From Solenopsis invicta (lineage: Eukaryota; Arthropoda; Insecta; Hymenoptera; Formicidae), in the NCBI RefSeq assembly GCF_016802725.1, contig NC_052672.1, positions 11,914,710 to 11,978,709 on the forward strand: a stretch of DNA of 64,000 nt, in the 5' to 3' direction. The notes beneath the pieces are model-generated. The model was not told where the DNA came from. It saw nothing but the letters and a program-made list of their open reading frames with translations, and did no database searches. Below are positions 11,809 through 23,201 of the stretch, in pieces. The position numbers and the translations under genes are program-made. The stretch's first letter is position 1; every line of letters begins with the position of its first letter.

Positions 11809-12659
11809 TGTGCAAATATCCGACCGGTAACCTCCATGTGGTGCATATTGAGTAATGCTAATGTCGGTAGACGTCATTTTTCAGAAAAATGTACTGTAAA
11901 AAATGTGTTTCTTCGAGGTCTTGTAACTCGGTCAAAAAAAATCGTAGAAAAAATTTTAAAAAAAGCATTTTGTAGAAAAAAATCTCATACTTTATGGCAC
12001 TTGCATTGGATTTATCGAGAAAAAATTTTTTATTGAGTTACAGGCTGTTAAAAATACGTAATTTCAAGGAAAAAACAGTGTATCTTTTTTGGGGCAGAGT
12101 ACTAAGAAATTAAAAAAATTTTTGAAAACCATTAATAACATGTTAAAGCTGAAACTTCGAGCTTTAAAATGATTTTTTGATTTTTTGTCTACGATGATTT
12201 TTCACGGAGTACGAATATCATTTGTAAAAAATGCAGGTTTAGCTTCCATGTTGCGTAACTCGGCCAAAAAAAATCGTAGAGAAATTTTAAAAAAAGCATT
12301 TTGTAGGCAAAATGTCGTAGTTTATGAAGCTTTACTTGAATTATTCGAAAAAAATTTGTTGGTTGAGCTGCAAAGTGTCAAAAGTACGAAATTTTAAGGA
12401 ACAAAACAGAGTGTGCTTTTTTACTGCATAAGACAAGGAAGTTAAAAGAATTTTGAAAATCTGCTAATAGAACGTTAAAGTTGAATCTTCAAGCTTCAAA
12501 ATGCTTTTTTTATTTTTTATCTACGATGATTTTTCACCGAGTTACAGTCATTTGAAAATAGCCTAATTTTTGGTGTCTGGAAAGTGTTCCCTATTTTTTT
12601 TTGAGTAGTGTATATAGAATGGTAGTATGGTATCTAGAAATATAAGGAATAGTAATAGA

Positions 12660-12842
12660 ATGTAAATTGCAATAAATTTGTAAAATAGATAAAAAACGGA
12701 AGAAGTAAGATCTGGACGATATCGATCGTGTATAATAAGACTTCTCACTTAAGCCCCAGTAAGATATTCGTGTTGCGAAAGCAATATGTGCTATATGTGG
12801 CCGAGCATTGTCATGGGTAAGATGACTTTTACAAAAAAGTAT
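12660..12842 (-). pseudogene. Mariner transposase relic, frameshifted
   Basis: On the minus strand HDNARPH (the second catalytic region of mariner) is followed, in a different frame, by a stretch ending YRPDLTSSVFYLF. That matches the mariner consensus block SPDLAPSDYHLF. A frameshift separates the two blocks and the final catalytic Asp of the SDY motif is Val. Only about 60 codons are recognisable. It lies next to the right end of the foldback Tc1. Confidence 0.75.
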
Positions 12843-13788
12843 TTTATGTCTACTTTGCATATCTGTATTATAAATATTAAAAGTTATGACATTTATTTTA
12901 ATTATTTTATTACAACATAGTATTGCAATGTACATGTGTTGAGAAGAAAACACGTGTACATAACAACGCTTGCATTTTAGTTACTATTTAGATTATTTTG
13001 TAATTAAAACGCTTAATTAGTTCGATAAATGATGACTACATTGTTACATATATATACAATTATTGTTTATATATCTTCACCGATTCTGTAGCCGTAATTA
13101 ATGATTAAAAGTCATTATGGCAAAAAGTTAAAATTTGGTAATTAATATTATATTTTATATATTATACACACATATATATATATATATTAGTTAATAGTAC
13201 TAAAACATTCTAAAATATTTAGACAAGATTTCGTAAAATTTTATACCTGTTGTATTCTTTTATTTCAGTATAATATTTAAGATTTTTTCTAAACGATAAT
13301 TTTGATTTTTATTTCAATTTCTTTTATCTCTATATAAATGGTCGTGAATATTTCATAGTATTGATACGGCGTAGTATTGATGACATAAATACAACATTTA
13401 AGATACATTTTATATTATATCTTAAAACAATTATGTACATAATCACTATATTACATAAACATTTATGCTTATCGGCTTGCATAAGCTTGAATATTCTAAG
13501 AAAATGTGTATGTCAAATAATAAATAGCTGACTTAAAAATCTGTATTATATTTAAAATAAGAAGTCACATTGGAGATGTCACGATTTTCATAACTATTAT
13601 ATTTGCAATTATAGTATGACAGTCTTTTTTTATTACGCAATTCCATTTCTACTGCACTCGTTTTCCAGATACGAACATTATAAGATATGCAGTAAAAATA
13701 AATGTTACATTGTACGTTGATCAACCGAACAAAACGAGAAATAGAAGCAAAGTTGGATGTACATTAGTGAACAAAAAGATATTGTAAA
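12843..13788. other. AT-rich spacer before the second SDR gene
   Basis: No coding or RNA feature was recognised. The promoter and 5' UTR of the downstream SDR gene should be near the right edge. The open minus-strand frames here have AT-driven composition and no family resemblance. Confidence 0.5.
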
Positions 13789-16506
13789 ATGTGGCTCTTT
13801 AATAGAATGTGTACAAGCAAAGTGCGTCTTGACGGTAAAATTGCTGTGATAACGGGGGCAAATAGTGGAATTGGCAAAGAAACTGTCAAAGATTTTTACA
13901 GAAGAGGTATTTGAATATTGCATTAAACAGTGATTCAAATTGTCCACAGTGATTTAAATTTCAATTTTCTAATAAAATATTGTAATAAAACTAAATAAAT
14001 GTAACAATACTTTTATAAATCAATAATTTTTGAGAATGTTTGAGAGATCTTTTGTTTATTTTTATTTATTTATTTATTCAACGAGTTTCTTGTTGGAAAA
14101 AACATTTGTAATTGGCATGCGGGAAATCACTTAAATTAAAAATATCTTCTCTATTGAAGATAGAACAAATACTCAAAAAAGGAATTAGTACGGGCAAAAT
14201 TTTATCTCTAAAGATAATATAATAATAATATATAATATCTGTTTTTTTTCTATTGACTCTTTTTTATCATAAGCGTAATGATGTGTGCACTAAAAAGTTT
14301 CACTTTTTTCTTAAGAAAATCGTACTTTTTTATTGTTCGTAAATAGATTTTTTATACATTATGTTAATATAAAAATAATAGAGTGAGATGCTCGAAAAAG
14401 AAATATTTATACCTTGATATTTTTATGCACAAACTATTGAGATTAATTATTGTATTAGAGTTGTTTTTCCAGAAAGTTATGTAATTAGTAAAATATAATT
14501 ACATATCATTTTTAAAAAGTAACTATGCATGCTCTTTTGCACTGCTTGATTCAAAAACAAATTTATGATTTACTAATTTATGTAATTAACAATACTAATA
14601 TTACAAAATTTGTAATACGTACTTTTAAAATTGTATTAATCGAATTTCTTTAAATCTTTTTGCAAATAGATAAGTGACTCAAATAATAAAAAAAATTGTA
14701 GAATGTTTAGATATAATATTTGTATTTAGGTGCTAGAGTAATTCTTGCCTGTCGGAATATGGAATTGGCAAAGGAAGCAGTCAAGGATATAAAAGATAAT
14801 CCACCTCCAGGGTATAATTTAAATATATCTAAAGTTATATATTATTTTTTTTAAATAAATTAAATTAACTATTTGTAAATTTGTAATAAATTGAATTCGC
14901 GATGCAACTTTTAGGATTGATGTGGACGAGTATCAAAATGGTGCAGGCGAACTCGTGATTTATTCTCTCGATCTCTCTAGTTTGAAGAGCGTGAGAAATT
15001 GTGCCAGAAATTTGGTGACAAATGAAGCAGCTATTCATATACTTGTAAACAATGCCGGTGCAGTGCTTCTTCCGTTCCAAAAAACTGAGGATGGACACGA
15101 ATTGTTATTTCAAATAAATTATCTCGGTCATTTTCTTTTCACGCTTTTATTACTACCAAAAATGCAATTATCTGCTCCTGGATGTAGGATAGTCAACATC
15201 TCTTCTATATTACATTTCCGTATGTAAAATTAACAATTTTAGAAAGAAAGAATCTATTTCTTTGACTAATATTTGAATATTTTTTACTGTCATGTACAAG
15301 TTGTTACGTAAAAAAAGTCACGCACAAAGAAATTCTATTACAGTAGGTGATATAAATTTCGATGATATTTATTTGGAAAAATCTTACAAGTACTGGCCTG
15401 CTTATAATCAAAGTAAACTGGCAAATATTTTATTTACTAAGGAACTTGCACGTCGATTGCAAGGTAAGTAAATAAAAGATATTATAAAGAGAGCAATAAA
15501 TTCTCATTCGTCGACGCATAATGAGTCATACATTATCATTTATTAAATACTAATTAATAATTAATTGTTAATAATATATTACAGAATAAGTTTTATCACA
15601 AAAGAACAATTCTGTTAGTGTCTAAAATTTAGCAAGGTACCTATAAATATAAAAATAATTTTATTGGATCAAAATAATTATGTGGACCGTTCAATCTGGT
15701 TGGTAAAATGTCAAAACTTTTTGAACCTTTGCTCATTACGCTTGAGCATCTTATATAATTAATTTGATATTCCAACAAAAAATTGTATTATAGAACAATA
15801 TTCAGCTAAAATTTTAAATACTTTAATAAAATTGTTCTTTTCTATTATTAGTATTTTATTATGGCATATAATGGTGTTAAAATTTTTTTATACATCGTAA
15901 TGTAAAACAACAATAAGCTCATAAAAAAGAAGTCTTTATCAAGAAGTTTTTATTATCTTACTTCGTAAATATAATCTTACTTCGATTCTTTAGAGGCGAA
16001 CATTCATGGAATAAACGTATATTCCGTGCATCCTGGTCTAATACCAACGAAAATATTTCGACATGGCGATAGCTCGATGTTTCCGGGAGCATACTATTAT
16101 TGGAATTTATTTACGAGAATATTTTGCAAAAATATTGTTCAAGGAGCGCAAACGATGATATATTGTTCAGTAGATGAGAAAACAGCTAATGAGACTGGGC
16201 TGTATTATTCGTAAGAATACATTATATAAATGTGAATTACTATACTACTATTATAATTCAGTTTATGCTGTAACCGAGCAAATTTTAATTTACTTTTAAG
16301 AATATTTTATTTTTTAAAAAATAATATTTTTTTCACATTTTTTAATTTTTAATAGAAACTGTAATGTTGCTACTCCGCAATGGAGAGCAAGGGATGAACA
16401 ATACGCCAAGAAATTATGGAATTTATCCTGCCGACTTTTGCATTTGGAGCTTGAAGGAGATCTTAACACGCTTTTGAAAATTGTCTCGCGTCAACTCGCG
16501 GAATAA
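13789..16506 (+). CDS. Retinol-dehydrogenase-like SDR, intact, 330 aa
   Basis: NADP(H)-type short-chain dehydrogenase of the RDH11-14 family, acting on retinoid or other lipid alcohols and aldehydes. Exons: 13789-13906, 14730-14811, 14915-15219, 15344-15463, 15994-16210 and 16356-16506, all GT-AG, with intron phases 1,2,1,1,2 as in the upstream copy. Visible are TGANSGIG (22-29), LACRN after the second strand, NNAG (112-115), NISS (161-164) and the catalytic YNQSK (Y189, K193). There is no N-terminal membrane segment before the Rossmann fold. Both copies start in the same context, AAAATGTGG. AATAAA signals overlap the stop codon and recur at 16565-16570. It is a tandem duplicate of the 1234-10093 gene and, because that copy is frameshifted, probably the functional one. 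Confidence 0.93.
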
Positions 16507-16564
16507 AAACAAATGTATTTTTTGATATACATTAAATATGTATAAAACAACACATTAGCAATAT

Positions 16565-16570
16565 AATAAA
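16565..16570 (+). terminator. Poly(A) signal AATAAA of the second SDR gene
   Basis: Canonical AATAAA 59 bp after the stop codon; another overlaps the stop at 16502-16507. Confidence 0.55.
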
Positions 16571-18020
16571 ATACAATTCTATGTTATAAATTACAATATG
16601 CTGCAAATAATATTCTGAGAAGCATTGTTTTCATTTACCAAAAGATAAAGCATCGCAGCAGAGTAATGATTTCAAAAAAATGAAATTAATGTATTGTATA
16701 CTAAAATGTAATTAATAAGTATTTTGTTATTGCTACGATTAAATTATAGAAATGTTTACGAAAATTATAAACAATTATAAAAATAATAAAAAACCAAAAT
16801 GATTGGATTTTATTTTTAAGTATAGCAATGTAAAATAACTGTCGGTAAAATTTTATACAGTAGTTTATCTTACGTGTTTATATATTATACATAAACACAT
16901 ATTCGTTTCGAATACATCATCTTATTATATAAAAAATACACAGATTTATATATAATAGTTTTAATAAGTATATAATAATTTTATGAAATAAATAGTAGTA
17001 AAAAATGATTTTCATAGTGATTAACTATTATTTTGGCGCCAATTGTAACAAATACAGCTGGATTTTATATTATTCATCACTTCTTTCTTGAAAGCACTTT
17101 CTAGAAGTGAATGCTCAGTCCAGTGACTTTTAGTCTTGCTACTTGTTTATAACCGTATATTGCTGTTAGAATTAGCCCACGATTTTCATGATTATGATTG
17201 ACAATATAAATCTGATGACACGTCATTGTTTTTAAACACAACGCTATGATTAATGTTCGTGGGAGACCATGTGTATAGGATAATCGTGATTTTATACTTT
17301 CACCTAAAAGAGGTTGGTGACGGGAGGAAACATCCATCTTCGATGTGCAAGTGTATCGACTGTCGACGGAAGAACTGGTAGCGTACTAAGCCGCGGCTGC
17401 ATCACCGCGAAATTGCGTTAACATTGACACTCAAATGCCTTGCGATGATGCAACACGTCATGAAACATCTAATGATATAATGTACGCATGGTGCGTCGCA
17501 CGTTATTTAAGATACGCATGTTCTAAAGTAGCTTGCATCGGATATGTATACTAATCATTGAGTTATTTTTGTATGTGACGAAACCTGGCTATTATTAGAC
17601 AGGTATCTCACGTATCAATTTATAAAAGTTACATTGACTGTCAAACTAGTGTTATTAAAATTCCACCGATATGCAAAATGCATTATCTATTGGTTGAAGC
17701 TTTCAGAATATATTATTACTACAAGACAGGTATCCATATTCACGTCGCTTTTTAATTAATTCTTTATAAGAAACTGGATATATTATTATTATAAGTATGT
17801 ATTATATTTTTAAAATTGGGTTAAAATATAAAATACAAATTTCGAAGTTGTAAATCTTAATTCGTCATTACTCTTTTGAAAAATATTATCAAGTATACAT
17901 TGTGTTTCCCAGGGAAAAATGATAAATCAAATTGACATTGATTCGGCGTTGATGGCGCGTCAATAATTTTTCCACATCAAAAAATATCAATCAGATTGAC
18001 CAAACGTCGATAGCATTTAC
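16571..18020. other. Intergenic, AT-rich
   Basis: No gene was recognised. A short stretch at about 17320-17480 is more GC-balanced but holds no convincing exon. From about 17905 the sequence starts to show motifs (GACATTGATTCG-like) that recur inverted near 19330-19395, so a decayed foldback element may span this boundary. Confidence 0.4.
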
Positions 18021-18030
18021 AATCTTTGAT

Positions 18031-18150
18031 AGGTGTAATTAATAAACCCCAAAACAAAATTTAAAAGTTGCACAAAAAGCTAAATTAAAAGTTGCACTAA
18101 GTGATTAAATTAAGTTAAATTAAAAGTTTACATTTAGAAGTATTATTTAT
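18031..18150 (+). repeat. Direct repeat copy A flanking the minisatellite
   Basis: The segment contains GTTGCACAAAAAGCTAAATT followed by a run of TTAAGTTAAAT-type sequence and AAAGTTTA. A similar segment in the same order is at 18543-18668. The two copies bracket the minisatellite. Confidence 0.75.
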
Positions 18151-18238
18151 TTTAATTATTTTAATAAATATTTTGACTTTTGGTATGATTTTTCTGTCCT
18201 TTTATTTCATTAAACGACTCCCGAGAAATAATTAAATT

Positions 18239-18446
18239 GTAGCACTTCATAGCATTCCGTAGCACTCTGTAGTATTCCGTAGTACTCCGTAGCACTCCGT
18301 AGCTTTCCGTAGCATTTCGTAGCTTTCCGTAGCATTCGTAGCATTCCGTAACACTCCGTAATACTCTGTAGCATTCCGTAGCACTCCGTAGCACTCCATA
18401 GCATTCGTAGCATTCCGTAGCACATGTAGTACACGTAGCACACGTA
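18239..18446. repeat. Minisatellite, about 20 units of roughly 10 bp
   Basis: Head-to-tail units of the type GTAGCATTCC (also GTAGCACTCC and GTAGCTTTCC), mostly 10 bp with some 9-bp units. Because 10 is not a multiple of 3, all three minus-strand frames read as quasi-repetitive peptides rich in Leu-Arg-Asn-Ala-Thr. These are by-products of the repeat rather than genes. Confidence 0.95.
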
Positions 18447-18542
18447 CTTATAATACTTTTAAATGTACACTTTTGTTTGCTTTAATAAAATGTTTTACCT
18501 TTTGGTATCTCAATCAGACATCGACAGGTCTTTCAATTTTTA

Positions 18543-18668
18543 ATATGTGCAATTAATGAATCTTGATAAAAAATTTAAATGTTGCACAAAAAGCTAAATT
18601 AGTTAAAAGTTGCATTAAGAAATTAAATTAAGTTAAATCAAAAGTTTAGTGTTAAATGTATTATTTGT
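18543..18668 (+). repeat. Direct repeat copy B flanking the minisatellite
   Basis: Diverged second copy of 18031-18150, sharing GTTGCACAAAAAGCTAAATT exactly and the following AT-rich sequence with substitutions and small indels. Confidence 0.75.
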
Positions 18669-19470
18669 ATAAATTGTTTTATACTAAAATGTAATTTTTA
18701 AAATTAGATTTTTAAAATTATTTTCAATGCCAAAACACAATAAGGAAACATATATTAAATACTGTTTAATTATATATATTTTTTTTACATAAAAAAGATG
18801 CGTCGATTATTGTGAACATACCAAATAATCTGTGCTATCGAATTGTGTGATATCGCATCGTGTGCTAAGATACCTACTCATTATTGTTTTTATGAAATAT
18901 TTATTATATTTATTTTGTAAAATTATAAAGAATGTTACTAACAATTTCATACGCATGTTCAAAGCTGTAATAATTTTTAATAATTTATAAATTATGTGCA
19001 ATTTGGGAAGTATTATATTAATGGTATTTTATTTTATCTTATGTGCAATTTACGAAGTATTATATTACTGCTTTTATTTCAGAAATATGTTAAAGTATTA
19101 TAGGCAGGTTTAAGTATTATATTTTTAAAAAGAGGCATATTATATTTTTAAATAAGATGTATTTTTAATCAAATATTTTAACTTCTGATATTTTTCCATT
19201 CTTTCAGTCCATATTAAACAATTCTCGAGAAATAATAGAATTGACGTCGAATTGATATTAATTTGATGTCGATATTAACATTTAAATAGCATCAAAATTC
19301 GAACACTTTAACATCGATGTAGACGTCAAATTTAATTTTATTTCAAAATGATATCGATTTGATGTCGATCCGATTATCATTTCTCCTTATGTGTTACCTA
19401 CTTGTAAAATCTGTTATACTACGCATTTTGTTAATTATATTTGCGTCTCGTTAGAAACGAAGGGCAACAA
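18669..19470. other. AT-rich repeat-like sequence
   Basis: Contains a local duplication of TTATGTGCAATTT...GAAGTATTATATTA (near 18987 and 19039). A CTCGAGAAATAATAGAATT segment near 19230 resembles CCCGAGAAATAATTAAATT at about 18220. No coding feature was recognised. Confidence 0.5.
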
Positions 19471-19582
19471 GTCACGTATGACTGCCTCGATTACAAATTA
19501 ATTCTTGATACACAATTCCAAAGTATCGATGAGACTGTTTTATTAGCCATGAGAAATAATTACTAAAAAAGTTACGTGGGCA

Positions 19583-19765
19583 TATCTGTATAATTACGAG
19601 GTCTGCTTCGTTTATCTCAACGAGACGCGGGTCTAGGTAAATGCGAAAAGCGAGCAAGGCCAAAGTGAAGGCAACATTAAATCCGGCATTGAGTCCCAAC
19701 GCGCGATGCTTGAAAGAAGAGTATGAAGTAACGATGAGGCAATCATCGGCTCCATTAAAGCTCAC
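19583..19765 (-). other. Unrecognised open segment with exon-like borders
   Basis: The minus-strand frame is open and less AT-biased than its surroundings. It has a hydrophobic middle (FNVAFTLALLAF), an acceptor-like AATGTAG upstream and a donor-like ACGTAACT downstream. No homologous family was recognised, and the + strand is also open over part of it. It could be an exon of an unseen gene, a noncoding RNA exon or chance. Confidence 0.2.
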
Positions 19766-19835
19766 CTCTACATTAATAAAAGTAATAAATGTATCAAAAA
19801 CCTTAACATGCGATCCTTGCTGCTTTGCAGTGTAA

Positions 19836-22800
19836 AATTATTTACTAGTAAAGTGTAACTAGAGTAACTGTGCTAATTACTTCCGCTTTAATTTCATACA
19901 GTGTTAGTTGATTGCTTATATTTTGTAGTTTTTTTTTAAATATACATGTTATAAACATTTTTTGTCATTATATAAGTAAAAACTTTAATATGCACAGAGT
20001 AAAAGTAACAAGCTCGAAAACTGATCGATAATTTAAATATAATGAAGAAATAACTGTCAGTATTGAATATTGCTTTCCGATTATTACCGCTTAGGTACTG
20101 ATGTAAGTATCTAATATTGCCTGTCACACATTTACTTATATTTATATAATGATTTTATATAATAACCTTAACCGTATAGTATAATACTCATATTTTATTG
20201 AAATCAACACTATATGAAAATTAATCTACGTAATTAAAAAGTTTTTTACACTTTAAAGAATTTAAAAAAAAATTTTTTCTACTTTATAAATGTTAAAATA
20301 ACTGATCTATTTTAATGTAAAAAAAAATGTTATAAAATATTAATTTAAACTATCAAAATTTTTTTTTAACAAAACTGTAATAAATTTAAATTAACATCTG
20401 GGTGAAAATTCAATCAAAGTAGTATTCTAAGATTAACATTAAAACTTTTAATACACGATTCTCTTCATTCCATCAATGAAAAAATGGCACTAGTTAAGAA
20501 ACTCATAGTAATGGGGACAGTTGCGCTATAAAATATAAAGAGAACCGTGATTAGGGATATTATTTACAATTCTCGATTCTCAAAGGGCTCCGGCTATCAA
20601 AGGATTTATTTCATTATGAGCCTATACTGCTTTCTTTTAATTGTACTATCATTCTCTTGTTACTCTCTTTCTTCTCCTCACTCTTTAGATAGATATAGAT
20701 ATATAAACAGAGATTCTTTCCATATTCTCTTTGATTATTTATTCTTGGGATTCCTTTTCTAGCAAGATGACGCACGTTAAATCGGACAATACCTTTTTTT
20801 ATTAGACGATATTATCGACATAAAACTTTTCGTTTCGAATGACAGTTATATCTGAGAAGTGGTTGCGCCGCGTTTGTGTTCAGTCGAGCGGGCGATAGCT
20901 TTTTGTGAAATGGATGTTGTAATGATTGGCTTATTGAATGAGAATATTTTAAACGGATCTTTTTGTGTGAGACTGAAATAGCAGTTGATGGTCTTTCATA
21001 CCGTATTTATATTAGCGTAATCCTTCCCCTTTCCACTTGAAACGAACAGTAGGTTTTTAATATCATCAAAGAAAAAATTGTATCTAGCAAGAGAATTTAA
21101 TTGACGCAGAAAAAAATTTATTAAGACATTTACCGTGTCATTACTGTGTCATATTGCATTAGAGATAAAGTAATTAAATATGCATGAGAATTCGTGGAGT
21201 CTCAAGTATTTTATAAGCTGCAGTATTTATATATTTAAATCTTACAAGAATTAATTCATTGATAATTTATGTTAAGTCATTCATGGAGAAGAAAGATGAA
21301 AAATATCTGACCAAATCTTCGAATGCAATCTGCCTAAATTTTCGACGATTTTGTTTTCATGATTTTCTGGTCAACGATCCCGGGTGAATGTCCGACGACA
21401 AGGATATGCAGGCCTCTCTTAGAAAACGATAAAAATATTGACGCGCCCACGTCGCTTTATCTGGCATAGTATTGCGGTAACGCAGCGAAATTTTAAGTCC
21501 AGCAATTACGTCATGCGTCACAAACGTTGTCGTGGAAGGCAAGCCAGATCTAGTTCCATCCGACAAGTAGGCGGTTTGCCATGGAACATTATTCAGTCAC
21601 AGTATTATAATCGCAGCACGAATCCTTTTGCGTAAATTATAGTCGAAACTGAATTACTGAATTCCCACATTTAGCGGCAATTTAACAACATTCTCACGCG
21701 CAAAAAGAAGAAGGTAAGAGAATGCTTTTTACGACATTTGCGCACTTCTAGCGCCATTCTTTTTAAATTTACGATGCGTCAGATAATAATACAATATACT
21801 TAGTTAATTTAAAAGTTTTCTGAAAGTAAAATTTAAAAAACCAATAGTTCTTTGAAAATTAGTCACATTAAAAAAAAATATTTTCTTTAATAGCAAATCT
21901 TTGCTGTTTCTTTTTTTATTTTTCACTGATCATAGATTCGTTGATCAACAACTTGCGTCATATAATGAGGAATTTAAAAAAAATATATCCTTGATTTTTT
22001 AAAATATTTCAGATATGATCATTGATTGGTACTTAATAGGCGCAGGTTCAGTAATGTTTGCCGCCTCGCGTTCACGTAGAGTGATCACGAAGGTGATTAT
22101 TATGCTACCTTTTCCCGCTCTGCAATTTCGTTATCGTGCGTATGCAAGAAATATTTCCGGCGTTTCGTAAAATTTCACGCTGTCGTTACCATTCAGACGA
22201 TGACAATGCACTCTCCTGGTTTCTTGTTAATCACCGCTGATTGAATGCGATTTCAAGTTTCCACACTCTGAAGTCGATGAAAAGTGCGAGACAAAGAATC
22301 GCATTCAGATATCTCATTCATGTGGCGCGATGCTGAAATTCAAAATTTGCCATGGGAAAATTCTCTACTAGCTCGCAACTTCCCGAGACATTCTGTATGA
22401 TGTTTTATCATCATTGAAAATAGTACAAATAAGCATGTATTTATAATTTTGCTGACTCACAAAAGTTACATTGTCGCTACTTTAGTAAAAAATAAATAAT
22501 AACTAAGAAAATATATTATTTTCTTTAAGTAAAAAATTTAAAAAATTATGTTTCAATATTAGAATAAATCTTCAATAATTTCAGCAATAATTTATGCATA
22601 CTCGTATGCTGCATGTTATTAGCTGAATTACAACTAATAACACGTTTGTCAATTTCTTTAAAAACGATTTTAAGATATTCCGAGGAAAGAACAAAATGTG
22701 TCACTTCATGTAACAATTTCTAATAAGCCGATTCTTTTGAATTGCTGATCGCTCACGTCATTGATTGCATCAACGCTATCGCAAACTTATGTCTCAAATA

Positions 22801-23201
22801 TAATGTTTTGCAATTTTTAACGGAACCCCGCGCGAAATTCAGATTTCATTGCAACTCTGTAATCGTCGTGAGCGTATTCAGAAAGCAAATTCTGGGCGCC
22901 CAATCGGCGTTCGATTATTTGTTGTCTATTGAAATCGTCGGTGACCGACACACGGACGGACAACCGTAAAGGAAAATCGCGTGGGTCTGCTCTGCCAACT
23001 ACGGAGCCTTGGCTCGCTTTATGTGTAGGCCGCAAGTACGATCCGGCTTCGGCTTGGTAGGCTTCGTTTCGATCAGTAATCGGACACGATTAAGCGAAGC
23101 AAGATCGCCCGCGATCTGCCGTTCTCGCGCGAAATTTGGAGCTCGATCGATCGGTCCTCAGTCCACTTCTCTTCCTCTATCGTTGAAATCTCCCGGATAG
23201 A
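19836..23201. other. Gene-poor region upstream of the cuticular protein gene
   Basis: No exon could be supported. Composition alternates between AT-rich stretches and more balanced ones (about 20840-21000, 22050-22400 and 22740-23200). The last of these leads into candidate exon 1a of the cuticular protein gene and contains the sequence TCCTCAGTCCAC at 23155-23166, a TCAGT-type arthropod initiator about 42 bp before the ATG. Confidence 0.45.
23158..23162 (+). promoter_or_regulatory. Candidate initiator TCAGT for the cuticular gene
   Basis: TCAGT matches the arthropod initiator and would give a 5' UTR of about 42 nt before the ATG at 23202. No TATA box is seen at -30. Short motifs of this kind are common, so support is weak. 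Confidence 0.3.

Larger units (their letters stand above)
10158..12613. mobile_element. Foldback Tc1-like transposon with about 1-kb inverted arms
   Basis: The terminal sequence TACACTACTCAAAAAA at the left is matched by TTTTTTTTGAGTAGTGTA at the right, with TA dinucleotides on both flanks as expected for Tc1/mariner elements. The inverted similarity runs far inward: the left arm is about 10158-11177 and the right arm about 11525-12613, leaving a single-copy centre of about 350 bp. Both arms include a (TG/CG)n microsatellite and the 3' end of a transposase gene. This looks like an originally simple Tc1 element rebuilt as a near-palindrome. Its left end is 65 bp after the stop codon of the upstream SDR gene. 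Confidence 0.9.

Noticed and set aside
11665..12036. 123-codon + strand frame rich in His-Thr and Ala-Arg
   Set aside because: A read-through of the CA/CG microsatellite and the transposon arm, not a gene.
18161..18443. Three overlapping minus-strand frames with repetitive Leu-Arg-Asn-Ala-Thr peptides
   Set aside because: They are translations of a 10-bp minisatellite in all three frames; there is no independent coding signal.
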